Shown here: piece after piece, positions 36,090 through 47,061 of the stretch
How positions within the stretch are numbered: position 1 is the stretch's first letter
Layout of the letters: each line of letters begins with the position of its first letter
Assembly: GCA_023419315.1 (NCBI GenBank)
Contig: JAEZYE010000016.1
Coordinates: 1-59,101, forward strand
Source of the DNA: Pseudomonadota bacterium
GTDB lineage: Bacteria; Pseudomonadota; Gammaproteobacteria; Xanthomonadales; Xanthomonadaceae
Length of the DNA stretch: 59,101 nucleotides
Direction of reading: 5' to 3'
The notes under the pieces: generated by a model
Database searches by the model: none
The model's input: the letters and a program-made list of their open reading frames with translations, nothing else
What the model was told of the DNA's origin: nothing
Translations under genes and position numbers: made by a program

Positions 36090-36881
36090 ATGCGTTTGCG
36101 TGCAATTCCCCGATTCGACCCGACATTCCGGTCACCTGCCGCCACCCCCGGCAGTACGGCCGCGTGCCACATCGGTTGGCCTCTGCTGGCATTCGGGCTG
36201 GCCATGGCGTGGTTGATGCCTTTACATGGCGATTTCGTGATCGCCGACGCGCTGTATGCGTGGGAAGGTCATCGCTGGGCATTGCAACACGGCTGGGTGA
36301 CGCAGTCGCTTGTCCACATGCTGGGCAAGCGGCTGAGCATGCTCGCCTGGTATGGCGTGGGGATCGCTTGGCTCGCCAGTCTGTGCAGGCCGCAATGGCG
36401 GCACTGGCGGCGGCCGCTGCTCCACCTTCTGCTGGCGACCGCGTTGTCGACGGCGGCGGTCGGCGCGTTGAAGGCATGGACGAACATGGATTGTCCGTGG
36501 GACTTGCTGCGTTACGGTGGTTCGCGGCCGTTCGTGGATCTGTTCGCTGCACGGCCTGCGCTGCTGCCGGCGGCACGATGCTTTCCGGCTGGACACGCCA
36601 GCGCCGGCTACGCGTGGGTGGCTTTGTATTTTTTCCTGTCCGCCACGCGTCCCGCGCTTCGCACCTGGGGGCTGGCGGTCGGCATCGCGGCCGGTCTGAT
36701 CTTCGGCGTTGCGCAGCAACTGCGGGGTGCGCACTTCCTTTCCCATGACCTCGCGTCACTGGCGATCTGCTGGTCGACGGCGCTGTTGCTGCATCACGCG
36801 ATGCGGCTGTCGCCTGCGTCGAACGTGACGCCGCTTCGTCCGCAGGACGGCCCGGCGGCCGCGCTGGAGGTGCGGGCGTGA
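36090..36881 (+). CDS. PAP2-family membrane phosphatase (lipid A modification context)
   Basis: A 263-residue protein with six predicted helices. PAP2 motifs: KAWTNMDCPWD (128-138; the first motif's arginine is replaced by the CPWD variant seen in this subfamily), PAGHASAGYAW (166-176) and RGAHFLSHDL (212-221), with catalytic histidines H169, H215 and H219 in or near the last two. It probably dephosphorylates a lipid phosphate in the periplasm. The stop overlaps the eptA start as GTGA. Exact substrate unknown. Confidence 0.88.
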   Translation: MRLRAIPRFDPTFRSPAATPGSTAACHIGWPLLAFGLAMAWLMPLHGDFVIADALYAWEGHRWALQHGWVTQSLVHMLGKRLSMLAWYGVGIAWLASLCRPQWRHWRRPLLHLLLATALSTAAVGALKAWTNMDCPWDLLRYGGSRPFVDLFAARPALLPAARCFPAGHASAGYAWVALYFFLSATRPALRTWGLAVGIAAGLIFGVAQQLRGAHFLSHDLASLAICWSTALLLHHAMRLSPASNVTPLRPQDGPAAALEVRA

Positions 36882-38542
36882 GCGCGACCCTGTCCGGCAA
36901 CGGCGTTCGCCGCACGATGCGCTCGGAACTGCCGGCGTGGCTGCGCCGTCGCATTTCGTTGAGTACGGAAGCGCTGGTGCTGCTGGTGTCGATCTACTTC
37001 AGCTGCTTCAGCAACGGCGCGTTCTGGCGGAGCGTGATCGTGGCGCCCACGCTGCAGTGGCGGTTGGCGATTGCGCTCTTCATCATCATCACGTCGGTGC
37101 ATGCGCTGCTGCTGGGTCTCGTGGTCCATCGCCGATACGCGCGGCCGCTGCTGGCGCTGCTGATTCTGGTGACCGCGCTGGCGACGCACTACATGAGCAG
37201 CTACGGCGTGTACCTGGACTCGGACATGTTGCGCAACGTGCTGCATACCGATCGCAAGGAATCGTCCGAACTGTTGAGCTGGCGCCTGCTGCTGCCGGTG
37301 CTGTTCTCCGCTCTTCCAGTGGCGCTGCTGTGGCGCGTGGATCTGCGGCCCCGTCCATGGCCGCGTGCGCTGCGGGTACGCAGCGGGTTTGTCGCACTGA
37401 TGGCGTTGGCGGCTGCGCTCGCGGCTTTCACCTGCTCGCGGGATCTGTCTTCGTTGATCCGCAATCGTCGCGAAGTGCGCTATCTGGTCACGCCGGCCAA
37501 CTACATGGTGTCCCTGGCCCGCGTGCTCTCCTCGGGATCACCGGGCCAGCGCGCGCCGAAGATCCGCATCGGCGAGGATGCAAGGCAAGCGCCCGCCGCT
37601 TCGACACATCGCCCACGCCTGCTGGTGATTGTCGTCGGAGAGACAGCGCGTGCAGCCAACTGGGGACTCGGCGGTTATGCGCGCCAGACCACGCCGGAGC
37701 TGGCGCGGCTGGACGTGATCAACTTCCGTGAGGTCGCGGCCTGCGGCAGCAGCACCGAAGTGTCGCTGCCCTGCATGTTCTCGCCGTTCGGCCGGCATGA
37801 TTACGACCAGAAGAAGATTCGCACGCACCAGTCATTGCTGCACGTGCTGGAACATGCCGGTATCCGCACGCTGTGGCGTGACAACCAGTCGGGCTGCAAG
37901 GGCGTCTGCGAGGGGCTGTCGATGGAGTCGATGGACGCCGTGCGTGATCCGGCGCTGTGCCGCGGTGATCGCTGCTTCGACGAGATCCTGCTGAAGGATC
38001 TGGCGAAGCGCATTCCGGCCGGCAGCGGCGATCGTGTGGTCGTCCTGCATCAGCTCGGCAACCATGGACCGAACTATTTCGAGCGCTATCCCGACGCGTT
38101 CCGCCGGTACACGCCGGTCTGCCAGTCCACCGATTTGGGCGAATGCGACCGCGCCTCGATCATCAACGCCTACGACAACGCACTGACCTACACCGATCAC
38201 GTACTGGCGCGAACCATCGGCACGCTCGATGGAATGCCCGGCTACGATACGGCGCTGATCTATCTGTCCGATCACGGCGAGTCGCTCGGCGAGAAGGGCC
38301 TGTTCCTGCATGGCATGCCGTACGCCATCGCGCCGGTCGAGCAGACCCGCGTGCCGATGGTGATGTGGTTTTCGCCGGGCTTCACGGCAAGCGCGCGGCT
38401 GGATGTGCAGTGCCTGCGTCGGGAGAGCGTGCGTCCGGCCAGCCACGACAATCTGTTTCCGTCCGTGCTCGGCCTGCTGGACGTGCGGACGGCGCTGTAC
38501 GAGCGCGACCGCGATCTGTTCGCGGCCTGCCGCGCCCGCTGA
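36878..38542 (+). CDS. eptA: Phosphoethanolamine-lipid A transferase (EptA/PmrC-like)
   Basis: A 554-residue inner-membrane enzyme that adds phosphoethanolamine to lipid A, lowering polymyxin sensitivity. It starts GTG, overlapping the PAP2 stop. Five membrane helices lie within residues 30-190; the periplasmic sulfatase-fold domain follows. E255 (VVGETARAANWG) and the nucleophile T293 (CGSSTEVSLPCMF) are present, along with HQLGNHGP and DHGESLGEKG. Start may be ATG 36917. It is coupled to PAP2 and divergent from a PmrAB-like pair. Confidence 0.94.
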   Translation: MSATLSGNGVRRTMRSELPAWLRRRISLSTEALVLLVSIYFSCFSNGAFWRSVIVAPTLQWRLAIALFIIITSVHALLLGLVVHRRYARPLLALLILVTALATHYMSSYGVYLDSDMLRNVLHTDRKESSELLSWRLLLPVLFSALPVALLWRVDLRPRPWPRALRVRSGFVALMALAAALAAFTCSRDLSSLIRNRREVRYLVTPANYMVSLARVLSSGSPGQRAPKIRIGEDARQAPAASTHRPRLLVIVVGETARAANWGLGGYARQTTPELARLDVINFREVAACGSSTEVSLPCMFSPFGRHDYDQKKIRTHQSLLHVLEHAGIRTLWRDNQSGCKGVCEGLSMESMDAVRDPALCRGDRCFDEILLKDLAKRIPAGSGDRVVVLHQLGNHGPNYFERYPDAFRRYTPVCQSTDLGECDRASIINAYDNALTYTDHVLARTIGTLDGMPGYDTALIYLSDHGESLGEKGLFLHGMPYAIAPVEQTRVPMVMWFSPGFTASARLDVQCLRRESVRPASHDNLFPSVLGLLDVRTALYERDRDLFAACRAR

Positions 38543-38545
38543 GCG

Positions 38546-39211
38546 TCAGTCTTCTTCGGGCGGCAACACGATGCCGTCCGGATCCACCGCAAGGCGACCG
38601 GCCATCAACACCGCCTGGGTGCGATTGGTGACGCCGAGCTTGCGCAGGATCGCGGTGACATGCGCCTTGATGGTGGCTTCCGACACACTCAGGTCGTAGG
38701 CGATCTGCTTGTTGAGCCGGCCGACGCCGAGCATCTGCAGCACGCGGAACTGCTGCGGCGTCAGATCGCGCAGGCGCTGCGCGATCTCGTGTTCGTCACT
38801 GCTGATTGCCGGCGCATTCAACGCATCGGCCGGCGCCCAGCGCTCGCCGTCGAGCACGGCCCCGATCGCTTCGCCGATCGTGTCCGAATCGGCCGACTTG
38901 GGAATGAAGCCGAGCGCGCCATGATCCAGTGCACGGCGCATCACCGCCGGCTCTTCGCGCGCCGACACGATCACCACTGGCAGCTGCGGATGCAGTGCAC
39001 GCAGGTGCACCAGGGCGTTGAAGCCCTGTGCGCCCGGCATGTTCAGATCCATCAGCAGCAGGTCCGCGTCGGCGTGCGCGTCCACCAGCGTGTACAGCGC
39101 ATCCACGCTGTCGGCTTCATGCAGGCGCACGCCGGGCAGCACGCGTTGCACCGCCGCGCGCAGGGCTTCGCGGAACAGCGGGTGGTCATCGGCGATCAGC
39201 AACGTGGGCAT
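38546..39211 (-). CDS. crbR: LuxR/FixJ-type response regulator (CrbR-like), acetate switch
   Basis: A 221-residue regulator starting at ATG 39211 (MPTLLIADDHP); a longer start at 39274 lacks a plausible N-terminus. Receiver D55 lies in LLMDLNMPG; the LuxR helix-turn-helix is near 160-210 (LTPQQFRVLQMLGVGRLNKQIAYDL, VSEATIKAHV). It follows acs by 96 bp on the same strand. CrbR activates acs in Vibrio and Pseudomonas; by position and its CrbS-like kinase nearby this gene is the probable homologue. Confidence 0.82.
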   Translation of the reverse strand: MPTLLIADDHPLFREALRAAVQRVLPGVRLHEADSVDALYTLVDAHADADLLLMDLNMPGAQGFNALVHLRALHPQLPVVIVSAREEPAVMRRALDHGALGFIPKSADSDTIGEAIGAVLDGERWAPADALNAPAISSDEHEIAQRLRDLTPQQFRVLQMLGVGRLNKQIAYDLSVSEATIKAHVTAILRKLGVTNRTQAVLMAGRLAVDPDGIVLPPEED

Positions 39212-39307
39212 GCGGGCACCGTCTGGGCTGGCGTGGAAGGGAGCGGAAGCATCGATGACCGCCGTGGCGGCCATTCTACGAATCCCGGCTCCCCGATCCC
39301 AATCGCC

Positions 39308-41251
<1,944 letters not shown>

Positions 41252-41576
41252 GTGCCCTCCCGGGGAACGACGTTGCGAAAGCGGAAACGGATTCTGACAA
41301 GAATGCCCGTTTCGCCGCGAGTGTTCCGCGCGACGAAGCCGGGCGACGCAGCGAGTTTGACGCAATCCTCCATGCGGCATCGCAGCAACCCGCTTAGACA
41401 TTCGTCGCAGATCGATGTCCTCGTCGTCATGGGCGAATGCACGAAACATCTGTTTTCAAGCGCTGCGCGCGCGGCCACCGCGTCATTCGACCAATGTTGA
41501 ATATGCGTCACCGTGGCGTCAGGCAAGTCTGCCGACCGTGCCGCCACAGGCGCGTTCGTTCACTGGGAGAGGGGTT
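41252..41576. promoter_or_regulatory. Shared 325-bp divergent control region between acs and the DcaP-like porin gene
   Basis: No reading frame with coding character lies here. It holds the acs ribosome site GGAGG at 41256-41260 (minus strand) and GGGAG before the porin start. Probable operators for the CrbR-like regulator would lie here, but no clear -35/-10 pair or CRP-type palindrome was recognised. Confidence 0.5.
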
Positions 41577-42974
41577 ATGACCACAAGTTTCGCAGCGAAG
41601 GCTCGACGGCCATTGGCCGCTGCGGTTTTCGTCGCCTTGATCGCGCCGGGCATGGCCTGGGCGCAGACGGCGAAGGAGAAGGCGCTGGAGGCCCGCGTGG
41701 CCGAACTGGAGCGGCAGGTGCAACTGCTTCTGTCGGCGCAGCAACAGCAGCAGGGCCAGATCACGCAGGCGCAGACCGCGATCACCGAAGTGAAGACGGC
41801 ACAGGCGCAGGCGCCGGCAAGTGACAAGCCGGCCATCCAGAAGACGCCGATCTCCGCGGGTGCGGGTCCGAACACCGCGTTTACCTATGGCGGCTTCATC
41901 AAGCTCGATGCGCAGGTCACGCGCACCAACGACGGCGACATCGCCGACGGTTCGGTCGGTCGCCTGTTCTATGTGCCGAAGACGATTCCGGTCGGCAACG
42001 GCCACACACGCGAAGGCGGTGCGGACACCGATGTCGATGCGAACTTCTCGCGCTTCTGGTTCGCCACCGACACCACGCTCGACAGCGGCGACAAGCTGAA
42101 GTCGTACCTGGAGTTCGATCTGTTCGGCGGCGGCAGCACCGCGTTCACCGGCAACGAGCTCGCGACCAATACCTATGCGCTGACGCTGCGCCAGGCCTAC
42201 GTGCAATGGAACAACTGGCTGGCCGGCCAGACCTGGACCAACTTCCAGGACACCGCCGCGCTGCCGGATACCGTGGACTTCCTCGGCCCGACCGAAGGCA
42301 CCGTGTTCGTGCGCCAGGCGCAGTTGCGCTACACCAAGGGCCCGTGGTCGTTCTCGGTGGAAAATCCGGAATCGGCCATCACGCCGTTCGCCGGCAACAT
42401 GGCGCAGATCCAGAGCGACGACGGTGCGATGCCGGACTTCACCGCGCGCTACCAGACCAAGGGCGACTGGGGCCACTTCAGCGTCGCCGGCCTCGTGCGC
42501 CAGGTGAAATACCAGAACGGCCCCTCGGACATCGATTCGGATTCGATGGGTTACGGCGTGAGCCTGTCGGGCAAGTTCAACGTCGGCAAGAACGACGATT
42601 TCCGCTACATGCTCACCGGCGGCAGCGGCATCGGCCGCTACGTCGGCCTGGCGTTGAACAACGATGCGGTGCTCGATGCGGAAAACGATCTGGAGAACAT
42701 CGACCTGATCGCCGGCTTCGCGGGCTGGCGCCATGTGTTCAGTCCGAAGCTGCGCGGCAACATCTTCTATTCGCGTGCGGAGTACGACAACCCGACGCAA
42801 TACACGGGCCTGGGCATCACCAAGGGCGCGCAGTCGGCGCATATCAACCTGATCTACAGCCCGCTGCCGAAGCTCGACCTCGGCGCCGAACTGATCTGGG
42901 GCAAGCGCGAACTGGAGAACGGCGATTCCGGCGAGCTTGACCGTCTGCAAACCCACATCAAGTACACGTTCTGA
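41577..42974 (+). CDS. DcaP-like trimeric outer membrane porin
   Basis: A 465-residue protein with signal peptide 1-29 (ending AWAQ), an N-terminal coiled coil (about 30-75, ELERQVQLLLSAQQQQQG), and a beta-barrel with alternating aromatic strands ending in a C-terminal phenylalanine. This is the DcaP family (dicarboxylate-linked porins with an N-terminal periplasmic coiled coil). FTYGGFIKLDAQVTRTN is a typical first strand. It is divergent from acs and just upstream of a transporter gene, so it likely admits small organic acids. Confidence 0.88.
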   Translation: MTTSFAAKARRPLAAAVFVALIAPGMAWAQTAKEKALEARVAELERQVQLLLSAQQQQQGQITQAQTAITEVKTAQAQAPASDKPAIQKTPISAGAGPNTAFTYGGFIKLDAQVTRTNDGDIADGSVGRLFYVPKTIPVGNGHTREGGADTDVDANFSRFWFATDTTLDSGDKLKSYLEFDLFGGGSTAFTGNELATNTYALTLRQAYVQWNNWLAGQTWTNFQDTAALPDTVDFLGPTEGTVFVRQAQLRYTKGPWSFSVENPESAITPFAGNMAQIQSDDGAMPDFTARYQTKGDWGHFSVAGLVRQVKYQNGPSDIDSDSMGYGVSLSGKFNVGKNDDFRYMLTGGSGIGRYVGLALNNDAVLDAENDLENIDLIAGFAGWRHVFSPKLRGNIFYSRAEYDNPTQYTGLGITKGAQSAHINLIYSPLPKLDLGAELIWGKRELENGDSGELDRLQTHIKYTF

Positions 42975-42984
42975 GGGGAATGGA

Positions 42985-44646
42985 ATGAACGCGACCACGA
43001 TCAAGCACACACCCGAGGGTGAACTCACCCGCGGGCACAAGAAGGTCATCTTCGCCTCGAGCCTGGGCACCGTTTTCGAGTGGTACGACTTCTACCTCTA
43101 CGGTTCGCTCGCGGCGATCATCGCCAAGCAGTTCTTCAGTGGCGTCAACGAAACCACCGGCTTCATCTTCGCGCTGCTCGCCTTCGCCGCGGGCTTCGCG
43201 GTGCGTCCGTTCGGCGCGGCCTTCTTCGGCAGCCTGGGTGATCGCATCGGCCGCAAGTACACGTTCCTCGTCACCATCGTGCTGATGGGCCTGTCGACCT
43301 TCATCGTCGGCATCCTGCCCAATTACGCATCCATCGGCGTGGCCGCGCCGATCATCCTGATCGGCCTGCGCCTGTTGCAGGGCCTGGCGCTCGGCGGCGA
43401 GTACGGCGGCGCGGCGACCTACGTGGCCGAGCACGCACCCAACGGCAAGCGCGGCCTGTACACCAGCTTCATCCAGACGACCGCGACGCTGGGCCTGTTC
43501 CTGTCGCTGCTGGTGATCCTGGGCTGCCGCCTGGGCCTGGGCACCGAGGCGTTCGAAGCCTGGGGCTGGCGCATTCCGTTCCTGGTGTCGATCATCCTGC
43601 TCGGCGTGTCGGTGTGGATCCGCATGCAGCTCAGCGAATCGCCGCTGTTCCAGCAGATGAAGTCCGAAGGCAAGGGTTCCAAGCAGCCGTTCCGCGACAG
43701 CCTCAAGGGCGGCAACCTCAAGCTGATGCTGCTGGTGCTGCTCGGCGCGACCGCCGGCCAGGCGGTGGTGTGGTACGGCGGACAGTTCTATTCGCTGTTC
43801 TTCCTGACCCAGGCGTTGAAGGTCGATCCGACCACGGCGAACCTGCTCATCGCCGGTGCGCTGGCGCTGGCGACGCCGTTCTTCATCGTGTTCGGCTGGC
43901 TGTCCGATCGCATCGGCCGCAAGAAGATCATCCTCGCCGGCTGCCTGCTGGCCGCGGTGACCTACTTCCCGATCTTCAAGGGCCTGACCCACTTCGCCAA
44001 TCCGGGCGTGGAAGAAGCACGCGAGAAGTCGCCGGCCGTCGTGGTCGCCGACCCGGCCACGTGCAGCTTCCAGTTCGATCCGGCCGGCGTGCGCAAGTTC
44101 ACCAGTTCCTGCGACGTGGCGACCGCCGCACTGACCAAGGCCGGCGTGCCGTACAGCGTGCAGGCCGCACCGGCCGGCTCGCTGGCGCAGGTCAACGTGG
44201 GCGGGCAGAGCGTGCCGTCGTATGAAGCCGCCGGCCTGTCGAAGGACGACGCCAAGGCGCAGGCCACCGATCTGGGTGCGCGCCTGAAGACGGCGCTGAC
44301 CGCCGCGGGCTACCCGGAGAAGGCCGACCCGGCGCGCATCAACACGCCGATGACGCTGCTGCTGCTGTGGGTGCTGGTGATCTACGTGACGATGGTCTAC
44401 GGCCCGATCGCCGCGTACCTCGTCGAGCTGTTCCCGACGCGCATCCGCTACACCTCGATGTCGCTGCCGTACCACATCGGCAACGGCTGGTTCGGTGGCT
44501 TCCTGCCGGCGATTTCCTTCGCACTGGTGGCGGGCACCGGCAACATGTACTACGGCCTGTGGTACCCGATTGGCGTGGCGGTGATGACGCTGATCATCGG
44601 TGCGCTGTTCCTGCGCGAGACCAAGGACGTGGATATCACCGCATAA
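42985..44646 (+). CDS. MHS-family (ProP/ShiA-type) MFS transporter with a large insert
   Basis: A 553-residue, 12-helix inner-membrane symporter; AGGGGA precedes the ATG. Signature blocks FEWYDFYLYGSLA, GSLGDRIGRKYT (82-93), FGWLSDRIGRKK and LVELFPTRIRYTSMSLPYHIGNGW identify the metabolite:H+ symporter group. A hydrophilic insert of about 100 residues (335-450), with two cysteines, interrupts the C-terminal half; homologues in related bacteria may share it. It is co-directional with the DcaP porin and near acs, suggesting carboxylate uptake. A strong terminator follows. Confidence 0.88.
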   Translation: MNATTIKHTPEGELTRGHKKVIFASSLGTVFEWYDFYLYGSLAAIIAKQFFSGVNETTGFIFALLAFAAGFAVRPFGAAFFGSLGDRIGRKYTFLVTIVLMGLSTFIVGILPNYASIGVAAPIILIGLRLLQGLALGGEYGGAATYVAEHAPNGKRGLYTSFIQTTATLGLFLSLLVILGCRLGLGTEAFEAWGWRIPFLVSIILLGVSVWIRMQLSESPLFQQMKSEGKGSKQPFRDSLKGGNLKLMLLVLLGATAGQAVVWYGGQFYSLFFLTQALKVDPTTANLLIAGALALATPFFIVFGWLSDRIGRKKIILAGCLLAAVTYFPIFKGLTHFANPGVEEAREKSPAVVVADPATCSFQFDPAGVRKFTSSCDVATAALTKAGVPYSVQAAPAGSLAQVNVGGQSVPSYEAAGLSKDDAKAQATDLGARLKTALTAAGYPEKADPARINTPMTLLLLWVLVIYVTMVYGPIAAYLVELFPTRIRYTSMSLPYHIGNGWFGGFLPAISFALVAGTGNMYYGLWYPIGVAVMTLIIGALFLRETKDVDITA

Positions 44647-44682
44647 CCGTTCCCTCCCGTCGGCCGGCGCACACCGGCCACC

Positions 44683-44713
44683 GAACGCCGGCTTCGCGCC
44701 GGCGTTCTTTTTT
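44683..44713 (+). terminator. Intrinsic terminator of the porin-transporter operon
   Basis: Stem GAACGCCGGC / GCCGGCGTTC, ten base pairs, with loop TTCGC, followed by six T. It lies 36 bp after the transporter stop. Confidence 0.93.
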
Positions 44714-44736
44714 CGGGTCATACGAAATGCGCTGCC

Positions 44737-45141
44737 TTACTGCGGCGGCGCCGACAGTTCGCGCACGTCGAGGAAGCCGTCGCCGTTGCGGTCCTGCTTG
44801 TCGAACCGCGCCGACAACCGTTCGCGATGCTCCATGCGCGTGATCGGCGAACCCTTGCCACCCGGTTGTTCCTGCGGCGACAGCACGCCGTCGCGATCGG
44901 CATCGCGTGCATCGAAGGCGTAGCTCATCCAGTCAAGGAATTCGGCCCGACTGACCTTGCCGTCGCTGTCCGTATCCATCCGCTTGAGATAGTCGGAAGT
45001 CGCGTTCACCTGCGACGACGCGGCAAGCGGCGCGGTGATCAGCACGGCGAACCACGCCACAAGGAGCGCGCGACCGGATCGGTGGGCACGGCCGCGATCA
45101 TGCATCGCCTCATTCGCCGGATGGCTACTGGACAAGCGCAT
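44737..45141 (-). CDS. Secreted EF-hand calcium-binding protein
   Basis: A 134-residue protein with an N-terminal hydrophobic signal (residues 22-45) and three EF-hand loops: DTDSDGKVSRAEF, DADRDGVLSPQEQ and DRNGDGFLDVREL. It would bind calcium outside the cytoplasm. The start at 45141 overlaps the upstream desaturase stop by 17 bp; ATG 45105 is an alternative that avoids overlap. A link to the desaturase is not known. Confidence 0.8.
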   Translation of the reverse strand: MRLSSSHPANEAMHDRGRAHRSGRALLVAWFAVLITAPLAASSQVNATSDYLKRMDTDSDGKVSRAEFLDWMSYAFDARDADRDGVLSPQEQPGGKGSPITRMEHRERLSARFDKQDRNGDGFLDVRELSAPPQ

Positions 45142-46324
45142 AGCCCTTCAGTCGCGCGGAATACTCCTGCAATGCGCGGATACCGCTGGCCTCGGCCTCC
45201 GCGCACCAGGCCTGCAACGCCTTCAGCCGTTCGGCGGCATCGTGGCTGCGCGCTTCCAGCAGCGCCGACAGGCGCGCGCGGTGTTCGACCAGCGCACGGA
45301 TGCGCGGCCGTTGCGATACCCACTGGCGCAACTGTTCGCGCGCGTCCGGCTTCAGCCAGCGGCCGTCGTCCACCAGGCCACGGCGCAACTTGCGGGGCAG
45401 CAGCGCACGCAACTTCGCTCCCGCCAGCGCGGCTTCCTCACGCAGCGCCGGGGTGAACACGTTGCGCTGATAGTCGGTCATCGCCTGGAAACGATGCGAC
45501 AGCAGCGCGCGCAGGGTATCGGCGTCCGGCGCGGCAATGTTCGGGCGGATGTCCAGGCTGGGCGCAACACGCAGCACTTTTGCCAGCCGCAGCTTCTGCA
45601 GCGCGGTGATCGCCAGCCAGCCGATGTCCAGTTCCCAGCGCCGCATCGAAAAGCGCGCCGAACTGGGAAAAGCATGATGGTTGTTGTGCAGTTCCTCGCC
45701 GCCGATCCACAGCGCCCACGGCGTGAGGTTGGTCGAGGTATCGGCCGATTCGAAGTTGCGATAGCCCCACCAGTGGCCCAGGCCATTGACGACGCCCGCC
45801 GCCCAGAACGGGATCCACGCCATCTGGATGGCCCACACCGCGATGCCCGGAAGTCCGAACAGCGCCGCGTTGACCAGCAGCAGGATCGTCGGCCCGAGGT
45901 TCGCGTGCGGTGTGTAGAGATGGCGTTCGATCCAGTCGTCGGGCGCGCCCTTGCCGTACTGCTCGATGTCCGCGCGTTGCGCGCGCGCTTCGCGGTAGAG
46001 CTCCACCCCGCGCCAGAACACGGTGCCGATGCCGCGCGTCCGCGGGCTGTGCGGATCGTCTCCGGTTTCCACCTTGGCGTGATGCTTGCGATGGATGGCC
46101 ACCCATTCGCGCGTGATCATCGACGTGGTCAACCACACCCAGAAGCGGAAGAAGTGGCTCAGCAGCGGATGGAAATCAACGCCGCGATGCGCCTGGCTGC
46201 GATGCAGGTACAGCGTCACCGAAAAGATCGTCAGCTGGGTGGAGACCAGCAGCACCAGCAGCAGATCCCAGGCGCCCAGTCCCAGCGCGCCACCGATGAG
46301 CAACTGCAGGAGTGATTCAGACAT
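45125..46324 (-). CDS. Fatty acid desaturase (acyl-CoA/acyl-lipid delta-9 type)
   Basis: A 399-residue di-iron membrane enzyme. Histidine boxes: HRSQAH (41-46), HRKHH (78-82) and HNNHH (213-217), in four membrane helices. It introduces a double bond into acyl chains and so affects membrane fluidity. The C-terminal about 140 residues (255-399), highly charged and predicted helical, exceed the usual delta-9 length (about 260-300) and have no recognised domain. The EF-hand gene follows in the same direction. Confidence 0.93.
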   Translation of the reverse strand: MSESLLQLLIGGALGLGAWDLLLVLLVSTQLTIFSVTLYLHRSQAHRGVDFHPLLSHFFRFWVWLTTSMITREWVAIHRKHHAKVETGDDPHSPRTRGIGTVFWRGVELYREARAQRADIEQYGKGAPDDWIERHLYTPHANLGPTILLLVNAALFGLPGIAVWAIQMAWIPFWAAGVVNGLGHWWGYRNFESADTSTNLTPWALWIGGEELHNNHHAFPSSARFSMRRWELDIGWLAITALQKLRLAKVLRVAPSLDIRPNIAAPDADTLRALLSHRFQAMTDYQRNVFTPALREEAALAGAKLRALLPRKLRRGLVDDGRWLKPDAREQLRQWVSQRPRIRALVEHRARLSALLEARSHDAAERLKALQAWCAEAEASGIRALQEYSARLKGYALVQ

Positions 46325-46438
46325 GAGCCGGCTCCGGGGGAAGCCGTCCGCACGGACGGAAGCGCATCATCGCGCGCCGGTTGCCGGATTACACCCGCGG
46401 CAGGCGAAGGGTGCGACGGCGTTCGCAAACGCCGTGGA

Positions 46439-47002
46439 TCAGCCGGCGACCTCGGCCGGGGCCGCCTTTGCCGCATTCTGGCGGTGCATTTCCTCGGTCA
46501 ACAGCTTCCGGATTTCGGCGGTGATGGCCTCGAACGATCCATCTCCGTAGCCAAGGTGATGGCTGACCACCTTGCCCTGCATGTCGATCATCCACAGGTT
46601 GGGATAGGCCCGGACGCCGTAGCGGCCGGCGATGCTGCCATCGCGGTCACGCGCCTGCAGGAGCGAGAAGCCGCGCATCTGCCGCATCATGTCGCGGTAG
46701 TCATCGGCCGAATCCTGCACGTTGACCGCGATGATGCGCAGCCATTGATCGCCCATCTGCTTCTGCAGCAGGTCCAGCACCGGCAGTTCGCGCCGGCATG
46801 GACCGCACCAAGATGCCCAGAACGTCACGATGACCACCTTGCCGCGGTACGCGGCCAGATCCACTATCTCCCCGTCGCGATCCTTGCCCAGCAGGGTCGG
46901 CGCGAGGTCACCGACCTGCGGCACCGGCTCCTGCGCCCACGCTGGGGCCAGGCACGACAGCGACAACAGCAACAACAGCAGGAACAGGCGGGCCATCCTC
47001 AT
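46439..47002 (-). CDS. TlpA-like thioredoxin-fold protein
   Basis: A 187-residue protein, ATG 47002 behind AAGGAG at nine bases. Signal peptide 1-23 (LFLLLLLLSLSC...AWAQ); the redox motif WCGPC is at 65-69 and the family loop GRYGVRAYPNLWMID at about 120-135. It is an exported, probably periplasmic, thiol-disulfide oxidoreductase (TlpA/ResA type). Partner is unknown. Confidence 0.93.
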   Translation of the reverse strand: MRMARLFLLLLLLSLSCLAPAWAQEPVPQVGDLAPTLLGKDRDGEIVDLAAYRGKVVIVTFWASWCGPCRRELPVLDLLQKQMGDQWLRIIAVNVQDSADDYRDMMRQMRGFSLLQARDRDGSIAGRYGVRAYPNLWMIDMQGKVVSHHLGYGDGSFEAITAEIRKLLTEEMHRQNAAKAAPAEVAG

Positions 47003-47061
47003 GGTGCGTTTCTCCTTGAATGCTGGCCGCATCCTAACGCCCGTGCGATACACCGGACCAC

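Noticed and set aside
42958..44721. Antisense frame over the MHS transporter gene
   Set aside because: Shadow of a GC-rich gene; Gln/His/Arg-rich product, no ribosome site, and it runs through a strong terminator.
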